Assembly (NCBI GenBank): GCA_012270695.1
Contig: JAAXHV010000179.1
Span: 1 to 6,245, forward strand
Length of the DNA: 6,245 bases
Source: Gammaproteobacteria bacterium
GTDB taxonomy: Bacteria > Pseudomonadota > Gammaproteobacteria > Eutrophobiales > Eutrophobiaceae
Reading direction: 5' to 3'
In this document: one piece after another, positions 1 through 6,186 of the stretch
Layout of the letters: the number at the start of each line of letters is the position of its first letter
Position numbering within the stretch: the stretch's first letter is position 1
Notes under the pieces: generated by a model
The model's database searches: none
Told to the model about the DNA's origin: nothing
What the model saw: only the letters and a program-made list of their open reading frames with translations
Position numbers and translations under genes: made by a program

Positions 1-1028
1 GCTTCTACCAGTGCCGGATCGTTGGCACTGGATTTATGACAATAATAACCCCGCATATCGATTGTTTTGTCCGGCCCGTCCGGCAGGGCAATACCGATTT
101 CGAAAATATTCGGCATGACGACAAGATACAGGTTGGGGTACAGCGTCAGAAAATAGCCGGACTTGGGTGACGGCTTGTCTGTCCGGCCTATCGGCGGGCA
201 GGGGAGCTCCGGATAGGTATCCGTCAATTCAGCGTGATTATAGGAAAACCCTATCAGGGTGCCATCATGGACGGGTTGGAATGTTCTGTTTCCGTCCCCA
301 TCCACGCGCGGCACATCTGAGGATTCGTTGTACATTCTGTGGGTGAATGACTCGTGTAATACATTCAAACAGGCATTTTCGCAGTAGGTTTTCCAGTTGG
401 TATCAATGCTGTCTTCGCTGAGAAACGGCCTCCCCTCCTGGTCCCGCGCTATCTCCAGCTTTTCCAGGTCATATTCCTCAAGCAGGTTGATTACAGGTCG
501 GATGTAGTCGTTAAACGGCTCAGCGTTGTCTGACAGGTTAATGAATAATATGCCTTGCCAGACTACTGATTTGACCTCTATGAGATCACCTTCGCCTGGC
601 GCCAGTGCGTCCGTCGTACAATCTTCGTAGCCATTCCAGTAAGGCATGGCAACCAGCTTGCCGTCCAGGCTGTATTCCCAGCCGTGGTAGGGCACAACCA
701 GCTTTTCCAGCGCTGTTTTTGATTCCGTAACGACCGGACAACCATCGTAAGGACAGATGTTATGGAAAGTCCGGAGTGTATTATCCGTACCGCGTACGGC
801 AATAAACGGCATGCCGCAGACCTCAAATTTCATCACATCACCGGGGTTATCTGTATCGTACGTGAAAACAGCCGCTACCCAGTGTCGCGAATAAATTCGC
901 TCTACTTCCAGGTTATAGACATCCCGGCAGATGAATGCCTGCCTCGGTAATGTCCTTGCCTTCTCTATCGGCCGGCGAATCGCAGCCTGTTCTTCCGGGG
1001 AAATTAAATGATGAATATTGCCTGACAT
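1..1028 (-). CDS. Rieske oxygenase alpha-like protein with degenerate cluster motif (3' end outside window)
   Basis: This is the first 342 codons of a reading frame that stays open to the window edge. Its layout matches aromatic-ring-hydroxylating oxygenase alpha subunits: an N-terminal Rieske-like domain (about 30-130) and then a catalytic START-like domain. The cluster motif should read C-x-H-x(15-17)-C-x2-H. Here the aligned positions are Cys92, Tyr94, Val112 and His115, so two ligands are missing although spacing and flanks (HNIC, PYHGW, SLDG) are kept. In the catalytic domain, NWK at 211-213 leads to His225 and His230 (H-x4-H). The acidic residue normally three before the first His is Asn222. 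The third iron ligand, an Asp, would lie just past the edge. Nine cysteines are visible. The ATG lies 22 nt after the upstream flavoprotein gene, with only a weak AGG 7 nt before it. Family membership is secure. Loss of a normal [2Fe-2S] cluster is inferred, and the function is unknown. Confidence 0.9.
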   Translation of the reverse strand, partial: MSGNIHHLISPEEQAAIRRPIEKARTLPRQAFICRDVYNLEVERIYSRHWVAAVFTYDTDNPGDVMKFEVCGMPFIAVRGTDNTLRTFHNICPYDGCPVVTESKTALEKLVVPYHGWEYSLDGKLVAMPYWNGYEDCTTDALAPGEGDLIEVKSVVWQGILFINLSDNAEPFNDYIRPVINLLEEYDLEKLEIARDQEGRPFLSEDSIDTNWKTYCENACLNVLHESFTHRMYNESSDVPRVDGDGNRTFQPVHDGTLIGFSYNHAELTDTYPELPCPPIGRTDKPSPKSGYFLTLYPNLYLVVMPNIFEIGIALPDGPDKTIDMRGYYCHKSSANDPALVE

Positions 1029-1050
1029 ATAAATACCTGGTTAGGTAGTC

Positions 1051-2079
1051 TCAACCATTATCCAGCATTTCCTTTACCAGCGGAACGACGCGTTCCTGAA
1101 ATCGCCGCATGTTGTTTAACATGTAGTCAACAAATTCCGCGCCCGTAAAGCCTCCCGGTTTATAGCCGCCTGCGCCGCCTGAAAGCTCCACGATCGCCTG
1201 GTCAAAGCCGAGGTCAAACACCCGTCTTTTCAATGTTCTTGCAACTTCCTCGTCATTGCCGGTAATAAAACATTCATAGATTTCGAAATTATTACGCATG
1301 TATTCGGCTGTGCGGTTGCCTTGCCTGGCGCAATCATCAATAAAAGCGTCAAAATCGAATTCGCCGTCTACCAGTTTTACGCCCACGTTACGCGCCAGTT
1401 TTACCGTGGAGAAATCACGTCCGGCTTCTTCAAAACGCATTTCAGCAATGGCCAACAGCTCGCGCACATGGTCATCGTCCGCATTATATACGTTGATGTG
1501 ATCCGCGAATTCCGCGGCGATCCTGGGCATCAGTTTTTTGCCGAATATCAATCCTATCCAGATGGGTGGATGCGGCTTCTGCACCGGTTTTGGTTCATTG
1601 ACCGCATTCTTCAATTGATAGTATTGTCCATCGAACGTGACATGTTTCTCGGTCCACATCCGCCGAATGATATCCAGTTCCTCCCGGAGTATGGCAATAC
1701 GCTCAGACGGTTTCTCAGGATAAGGTTGACCCCAGGGCAGATGCTGCTGGGGTTCATCACCGGGACCCATGGCCAGTTGTAACCGGCCATTACTTATCTG
1801 GTCGACGATACTGCTCGATTTGGCCAGTACCGATGGATGACGTCTGGAGAAGGGTGATACAAGGGGGCCGAATTTCACCTTTTTTGTTACCTCGGCAATC
1901 ACTGGCAGGACTGACCACGTGTCCAGGACCGGCGCTTCCTGCGTATACGGTTCCGGCCCCACGATATTATCCATCATCCACAGGTAGTCGTAACCAAGTT
2001 CTTCGGCCGCGATCCATAATTCTTTTGATTCTCGATAGTTACCACCGAGGCCGTTTAAATACACCCCGAAATCAGCCAT
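1051..2079 (-). CDS. Luciferase-like (LLM class) flavin-dependent oxidoreductase
   Basis: A 342-residue cytosolic protein of the bacterial luciferase-like TIM-barrel family, whose members use reduced FMN or F420 for monooxygenation or hydride transfer. Visible family marks, in order: an N-terminal strand and helix ending in EELGYDYLWMMDN (26-38); the DTWSVL and KVKFGPLVSP strand region (53-76); the segment RRHPSVLAKSSSIVDQISNGRL (79-100, split here as RRHPSVLAK and IVDQISNGRL); the phosphate-side loop LAMGPGDEP (102-110); the R-x(3)-LREELDIIRRMW helix (127-142); and Q-K-P-H-PP-I-WIG (167-176). The length is normal for the family. A glycine-rich stretch (300-313, SGGAGGYKPGGFTG) near the C terminus may be a substrate or flavin loop. 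The ATG is supported by AAGGGGG about 6 nt upstream. It lies 69 nt after the intact Rieske gene and 22 nt before the degenerate one. Cofactor (FMN or F420) and substrate cannot be decided from sequence. Confidence 0.94.
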   Translation of the reverse strand: MADFGVYLNGLGGNYRESKELWIAAEELGYDYLWMMDNIVGPEPYTQEAPVLDTWSVLPVIAEVTKKVKFGPLVSPFSRRHPSVLAKSSSIVDQISNGRLQLAMGPGDEPQQHLPWGQPYPEKPSERIAILREELDIIRRMWTEKHVTFDGQYYQLKNAVNEPKPVQKPHPPIWIGLIFGKKLMPRIAAEFADHINVYNADDDHVRELLAIAEMRFEEAGRDFSTVKLARNVGVKLVDGEFDFDAFIDDCARQGNRTAEYMRNNFEIYECFITGNDEEVARTLKRRVFDLGFDQAIVELSGGAGGYKPGGFTGAEFVDYMLNNMRRFQERVVPLVKEMLDNG

Positions 2080-2109
2080 ATATCGCCCCCTTTGAATATC
2101 AAATACCCG

Positions 2110-2138
2110 AGGAACCCCTGATTAAGTCAGAGCTTCCC
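2110..2138 (-). other. Possible mRNA hairpin between Rieske and flavoprotein genes
   Basis: In the 69-nt gap, the minus-strand RNA can fold with left arm GGGAAGCUCUGA, loop CUUAA and right arm UCAGGGGUUCCU. That gives about 11 pairs with one G-G mismatch and two G-U wobbles. No U-run follows, so it does not look like an intrinsic terminator. It could affect mRNA processing or differential expression of the two halves of the operon, or be chance. Confidence 0.35.
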
Positions 2139-2148
2139 TGAACAGATC

Positions 2149-3270
2149 TCATGAAACAGGCTCCATCCTGTCTTTCCCCAACAACTGACGGACAAGGTAA
2201 TGCCCAAACTCCCAGTTGGTCCGCTCCCAGGGATGAAGCAGACCACTGTTACCGGCATTGGACGCCAGGCCTCTCTGAACCAACTCAATCGTTGTTTTAT
2301 CTTCGGCCATAAATGTTTTCGCCATATCTTTGTGAAAGTCGATAAGATCTTGCGTCAGATCTGACCCTTCGTCCGTATGCAAGGCAATTTGGAGGGTATA
2401 CTTCAGGCTCTGCGGACCAGTCGGCCGTATTGACAACCAGATAACGGATGCGGGGTCCAGGGAAAAGACAGAGCATGGGTATATACAAATCAAATGAACT
2501 GACTCACGCAGGTGATATGGAAGTCGTAGCAATATACTTTCACCATACTCAGTTGTATTCAAATGCATCGTGTGATGGTTAAAGCCTTTTCCACCCTCCA
2601 ATACTTTTGTAGAAATCGTCGGTGCACCTTGCTCGAGTGTTTCGGCGTGGACTGCAAAAACGTGATAACTTTCGCAGAAGTTCTCAACGAGGACTTTCCA
2701 ATTACAGGCAACCTCTACCTCACTTCGATCAACAACAACATAGTCAGCAATGTTATAAGGCGACATCCTCTCCGCGAGCACCTCAAGCTGGGGTGATAAG
2801 GGATCAACATCCGGATTAACGCTGACAAATATAAGGCCTTGCCAGATTTCAACCGGGTATTCCGGAAGGTAAATTCCTGCTACTTTGTCCTTATCCATGT
2901 GTGGCGCTGACCTGAGACAACCGCTTAGGTCGTATGTCCAGGCATGATAAGGACAGGAAAACATGCTTTTGTTCCCGGCTCCCACAGCGAGAAGCGTACC
3001 GCGATGCCGGCAGACGTTGGAATAGGCGCGTACGTTGTTGTCATTGTCCCTGACAATCAGCAGTGGCTTATCAACCAGGTCAAAAGTAAAATAATCACCT
3101 GCGGCACTAATCTCGGATATATGGCCGGCACATACCCATTGCCTGTAAAAAAGGTTGAGGACTTCCTGTTTGAGCAGCTCTTTTGAAGTATAGAGCGAAG
3201 CAGGAAGAGGACGTAATACCCGGCTTGACTCTTTTGACCAGGCGTCAAGATCTGCTAGAACCGGGTTCAT
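2149..3270 (-). CDS. Rieske non-heme iron oxygenase, alpha subunit (intact)
   Basis: This is predicted to be the catalytic subunit of a Rieske-type oxygenase, adding oxygen to (or demethylating) an organic substrate with electrons from an external reductase. Numbering from the ATG at 3270 gives 373 residues, usual for the alpha-only type. The Rieske motif is complete: Cys87, His89, 16 residues, Cys106, His109 (NVCRHRG and CPYHAW). The catalytic domain has NWK at 191-193, bridging Glu200, iron ligands His203 and His208 (ESYHVFAVH), and the likely third ligand Asp324 in AEDKTTIELVQ. An in-frame GTG at 3288 overlaps the transporter stop (GTGA). The ATG at 3270 is preferred because GGGAGG sits 6 nt upstream and the six extra residues match no family feature. 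No beta subunit, ferredoxin or reductase lies nearby. The substrate is unknown; broad homologues act on aromatic acids, quaternary amines and terpenoid-like compounds. Confidence 0.95.
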   Translation of the reverse strand: MNPVLADLDAWSKESSRVLRPLPASLYTSKELLKQEVLNLFYRQWVCAGHISEISAAGDYFTFDLVDKPLLIVRDNDNNVRAYSNVCRHRGTLLAVGAGNKSMFSCPYHAWTYDLSGCLRSAPHMDKDKVAGIYLPEYPVEIWQGLIFVSVNPDVDPLSPQLEVLAERMSPYNIADYVVVDRSEVEVACNWKVLVENFCESYHVFAVHAETLEQGAPTISTKVLEGGKGFNHHTMHLNTTEYGESILLRLPYHLRESVHLICIYPCSVFSLDPASVIWLSIRPTGPQSLKYTLQIALHTDEGSDLTQDLIDFHKDMAKTFMAEDKTTIELVQRGLASNAGNSGLLHPWERTNWEFGHYLVRQLLGKDRMEPVS

Positions 3271-3276
3271 GCCTGG

Positions 3277-3282
3277 CCTCCC
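3277..3282 (-). promoter_or_regulatory. Shine-Dalgarno GGGAGG deciding the Rieske start
   Basis: On the minus strand GGGAGG is followed by CCAGGC and then the ATG at 3270, an ideal 6-nt spacing. The site lies downstream of the alternative GTG at 3288, so it can serve only the ATG. This favours the 373-residue product over the 379-residue one. Confidence 0.65.
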
Positions 3283-3284
3283 GC

Positions 3285-4451
3285 TCACCGCGGCTCCGGG
3301 TACGAAAGGCGTTGTAACCTGGCGCTGAACACCAGGCCGCCGGCAGCGCAGGTGAACGCCAGGATTATTATGAACCGGCCCAGTTCACCATAACCGGAGG
3401 CAATAATGATATTGCCGGCCAGAAACGGCGCCATTGCCGCACCCATCAGGTTGATGCCTGTTGCCCTGGCCGCCCAGCGCCCTTCGCCGTCAAGCATTGC
3501 ACAGCCACCGATAAGATAGGGAAAACCCAGAAAAAAAGCGAAGGAGAAGCCCAGGATACTCAGCTCGTATATCCATGTCTGGCCGGTGTTATACACCAGG
3601 TAACCCGCTATGCCCATGAGGATGCTGCCTGTCACCAGCGGTATGTCCCGCCTGATTCGCTTCCCGGCTGCGGCAGACACTGCGGCGCCACACAAACCCG
3701 CGACCTGGGCCGCTGCGAGAAGCAAACCGATGCGCGAAGCGGTTAACCCCAGGTTGACTCCACTTCGCTCGCTGAAGGACCAGATTGAACCCTCTGCGAC
3801 GCAATAGATAAACAGGAGACCAACGCCGAATGCTCCGAGCCGGAAAATGCTACGGCTATCGAATTGTTCCTTTGATAGCGGGTGAGCCTCTGTGTCAGTT
3901 GCCGCTCCCGGCAGCATCAGTAGCGGATAAAAAGCCAACAGCAGGACAATCAGGTAAACACCTGTCACGCCGTCAAACATGAACCGCTGCTTCATGAAGC
4001 CGATAGCCGCTATCACCATTACCATGAGCACGGTATTTAACCCTACTACGGCACCGGCAACCCGGTCAGGGTCAGATGCCCGGCTGATAACCGCGCTGCA
4101 AGCGGCCAGACACATACCCGAACCAATACCGCAACAGATTCGAAGCACTGAAAGATAGCCCAGGGCATCCTGTGAAAGGCTGAGCAGGTTGCCTGTTGCA
4201 GCCAGGCACACGCCGGCGACACCGAGCCTTCGGAGTGGCAGTTTGTCAAGCCAGCCTGAAAACAGCACGCAACTCACGGCTACGGCGCCGATTTCGAGAC
4301 TGCAGACCAGGCCTGCCTGGCTCTCGTCCGCTCCCAGTCCGTCCATCAGTGCGCCGATATAGAGCGGCGAACTGAAAATGGTCAGGTTACCGATGAGAAA
4401 GCCGGCCAGGGCTTCCAGCGAATATCGCAGGTCAGGGCTACCGGTCGCCAT
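3285..4451 (-). CDS. Major facilitator superfamily (MFS) transporter
   Basis: A 388-residue inner-membrane protein with about 12 hydrophobic segments. Approximate positions are 12-34, 46-66, 75-93, 97-121, 132-152, 162-182, 203-222, 238-261, 271-288, 294-318, 330-352 and 357-378, with a central hydrophilic loop at 184-202. A degenerate MFS motif A lies in the loop after segment 2 (SGWLDKLPLRRLG, 65-77), and a motif B-like R-x3-G-x-G at 104-110 in segment 4. A second basic loop, GKRIRRD, lies at 263-269. Buried acidic residues Glu53 and Glu220 could couple transport to protons. The ATG lies inside the end of the sulfotransferase gene (14-nt overlap) without a clear Shine-Dalgarno, so translational coupling is likely. 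In this operon it probably exports the product or imports the substrate; the direction and ligand are not visible. Confidence 0.93.
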   Translation of the reverse strand: MATGSPDLRYSLEALAGFLIGNLTIFSSPLYIGALMDGLGADESQAGLVCSLEIGAVAVSCVLFSGWLDKLPLRRLGVAGVCLAATGNLLSLSQDALGYLSVLRICCGIGSGMCLAACSAVISRASDPDRVAGAVVGLNTVLMVMVIAAIGFMKQRFMFDGVTGVYLIVLLLAFYPLLMLPGAATDTEAHPLSKEQFDSRSIFRLGAFGVGLLFIYCVAEGSIWSFSERSGVNLGLTASRIGLLLAAAQVAGLCGAAVSAAAGKRIRRDIPLVTGSILMGIAGYLVYNTGQTWIYELSILGFSFAFFLGFPYLIGGCAMLDGEGRWAARATGINLMGAAMAPFLAGNIIIASGYGELGRFIIILAFTCAAGGLVFSARLQRLSYPEPR

Positions 4452-6075
4452 TCACTATGCCGTTTTGTTCAAAGATGTTGATTAATGGTCCCAGTTCATC
4501 CCTGTAGTGTTTCCATTTTCCCACGGATGATTGGTAAATCGGCTGCCTGACCTGTACTGCACTGGCTGTGGTGGCCGGAGCAGGGTTATTGTAAAATGCG
4601 ATGCATTGCGACTCCCACTCCAGGTTGCAATATTCCAGTAATTTCCTCACTTCCGCTTCCGTATTCTCGACAATATCCTCATAGGCCACACAATACAGCG
4701 TATCACCCAGCACGTCCCGCCAGTGGTCCACAAGGCGCCGATAGGCGAGGTAGTACCTGCCAAGCTCCTTCAAATCATACGAAAACGGATAAATGCCGAT
4801 GAACATGGTTTTGTAGATTGCAAAGCATGCATCGAGAGGGTCGCGCTCCAGGACTACGATTTTTGCGTTTGGCAATGCAGCATGAATAATCCCGCAATAC
4901 AGGTAGTTCAGGGGTAATTTATCGATGAAACGTGGCGTATGGCCTGTCTTTGGTCTCGTACTTTCAATATAGTTCTTTCCCAGTTCAGCGGCATCTGTTT
5001 CAACCGATCTGTCGATCATTTCCGTCATTTTCATTTTTGCGGATCCTGATTTTTCCTGTATGGACTTGACCAGGACCGAACTGAAGTTATTCAGTTCTCC
5101 TGCTGAATATACCTCGCCGTGATTCCCGATGATCCTGTCTACCAGCGAGGTGCCGGTTCTGGGCAGTCCCAGGACAAAAATCGGCTCAGCGGATGCGTAG
5201 CCGGGACCGATATTTGCCAAGGTGTCTATTGTGTATATCTCGATGATGCGATCGATCGCCTCGATATCATCGGATACGTCATAGCGGGTATGGCGCCGTT
5301 GCAGGTCACAGGCGGATTTGATAAACCTGAATTGCTCGGCATAACTCCCGATATCCTCGCATTCCTTGGCAATGGCAAACCGCAATGAAACCTCACCGCG
5401 CCAGTTAGTTACGCCGGATAGCAGTAAATCCTTCATTTGCGCGATATGGTTGTTTCCCTCGGACCAGGTTTTCAGGTCGGCGCGGGCGTAATAGGCCTGG
5501 TAGTTATGGGGGTCCGATTTGATGACCTGGTTGAAATTTGCTTCGGCCCCATCCATATTGCCGGTCATGCGTTGTATCAGGGCCAGGTTTGTCCGATAGA
5601 ATGTATTGTCCGGTTCCTTATCCACCGCGCGCCGGCTGTATGTCAGCGCTTTTTCCGTTTCATCACAGAGGGAATACAGGGTGCCGATAACATCATTCAA
5701 CGCTGCCTGTTCCGGGTCAAACGAGGCCGCCTTTTCAATTTGCGCTATGGAGTGCGAGTTTTTGCCGGCGCTGATATAGACCCTGGCCAGCAGCAGGTAG
5801 GACCGGATGTTTGCCGGGGCAAGTTCAATGACTTTCTCTGCATTTTCTATCGCATTGGCGTAATTGCGCTGTGCCAGGTTTATCTTACTGAATAACGACC
5901 AGACCCGCGGGTCACGCCTGTAGTTCCTGAGTGTGTGATTTGCAATATTTACGGCTTCCTGCAGTCTTCCTTTAGACAGCAGGGTTTCAGCCTGGTCAAG
6001 CAAGTCTTTCAAATCATTTCTGACCGTCTGTGAGGGATCGTGATAGAACTCAGGGGGAAGGAAATCCGGCTTCAT
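4438..6075 (-). CDS. TPR-repeat sulfotransferase
   Basis: A 545-residue two-part protein. Residues 22-191 hold about five 34-residue tetratricopeptide repeats (for example 58-90, 91-123, 124-157, 158-191, with recurring A/G and D-P positions), a protein-binding scaffold. Residues 298-531 form a PAPS-dependent sulfotransferase domain. It has the 5'-phosphosulfate loop GLPRTGTS (303-310), an AGE motif with Glu327 at the place of the catalytic base in tyrosylprotein sulfotransferases, FIDKLPLNYLYCG (383-395), and the 3'-phosphate region LERDPLDACFAIY (409-421). A C-terminal KWKHYRDELGPL (520-531) is typical of the bacterial TPR-sulfotransferase family. The serine usual in the 3'-phosphate motif is Ala419. 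No signal peptide is apparent. It is the first gene after the promoter, and the ATG has no good Shine-Dalgarno. Transfer of sulfate to a hydroxyl of a small molecule or peptide is inferred; the acceptor is unknown. Confidence 0.93.
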   Translation of the reverse strand: MKPDFLPPEFYHDPSQTVRNDLKDLLDQAETLLSKGRLQEAVNIANHTLRNYRRDPRVWSLFSKINLAQRNYANAIENAEKVIELAPANIRSYLLLARVYISAGKNSHSIAQIEKAASFDPEQAALNDVIGTLYSLCDETEKALTYSRRAVDKEPDNTFYRTNLALIQRMTGNMDGAEANFNQVIKSDPHNYQAYYARADLKTWSEGNNHIAQMKDLLLSGVTNWRGEVSLRFAIAKECEDIGSYAEQFRFIKSACDLQRRHTRYDVSDDIEAIDRIIEIYTIDTLANIGPGYASAEPIFVLGLPRTGTSLVDRIIGNHGEVYSAGELNNFSSVLVKSIQEKSGSAKMKMTEMIDRSVETDAAELGKNYIESTRPKTGHTPRFIDKLPLNYLYCGIIHAALPNAKIVVLERDPLDACFAIYKTMFIGIYPFSYDLKELGRYYLAYRRLVDHWRDVLGDTLYCVAYEDIVENTEAEVRKLLEYCNLEWESQCIAFYNNPAPATTASAVQVRQPIYQSSVGKWKHYRDELGPLINIFEQNGIVNGDR

Positions 6076-6080
6076 GATTA

Positions 6081-6100
6081 AATACTGATTTAGTAGTATT
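6081..6100. repeat. Inverted repeat AATACT-N8-AGTATT in the operon leader
   Basis: Perfect 6-bp arms lie between the predicted transcription start (near 6102) and the first ATG. A nested TACT-N5-AGTA repeat shares the same bases (6083-6095). The position suits a repressor operator or a leader hairpin limiting access to the start codon, which lacks a Shine-Dalgarno. Short AT-rich repeats also occur by chance. Confidence 0.35.
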
Positions 6101-6108
6101 ATGTTTAC

Positions 6109-6137
6109 ATTATACCGTATGCGTGACTGTATATCAT
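6109..6137 (-). promoter_or_regulatory. Sigma70-type promoter of the five-gene operon
   Basis: Reading the minus strand, ATGATA (6137-6132, four of six matches to TTGACA) is followed by exactly 17 bp and then a perfect TATAAT (6114-6109). Transcription would start near 6102, giving a leader of about 26 nt before the sulfotransferase ATG. A near-palindrome TATATCATATA (6130-6140) covers the -35 box and could be a regulator site. No other region in the operon shows a comparable promoter. Confidence 0.65.
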
Positions 6138-6186
6138 ATAAACGACTTAAATAGTGAATAATATTGATACGATTGAAAGCCCGGGG

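Noticed and set aside
1..1028. Degenerate Rieske motif as a frameshift or sequencing artefact
   Set aside because: The frame is uninterrupted for 342 codons, flanking conserved residues stay aligned on both sides, and the Cys to Val change needs three base substitutions.
1321..1782. 153-codon plus-strand open frame opposite the flavoprotein gene
   Set aside because: The minus-strand product carries full luciferase-like family motifs across the same bases; the plus-strand translation is low-complexity and matches nothing I know.
2110..2138. Intrinsic terminator in the 69-nt gap
   Set aside because: The hairpin is not followed by a U-run and co-directional genes continue directly after it.
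1833..2141. Plus-strand open frame running from the flavoprotein gene into the 69-nt gap
   Set aside because: It covers the true start and ribosome site of the minus-strand gene and has no motif; most of it is antisense to coding sequence.
2080..2148. Internal promoter before the flavoprotein gene
   Set aside because: A CTGACT box has no acceptable -10 at 16-18 bp (best hexamer matches only about three of six positions), so it is not reported as a feature.
5437..5895. 152-codon open frame on the plus strand inside the sulfotransferase gene
   Set aside because: It is antisense to a protein with clear TPR repeats, shows no recognisable domain of its own, and has no promoter or ribosome site; it is a shadow frame.
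6101..6186. Plus-strand promoter for the divergent gene
   Set aside because: TTTACA (6104-6109) and TATAAA (6137-6142) look promoter-like separately but are 27 bp apart, and no other pair with normal spacing was convincing.
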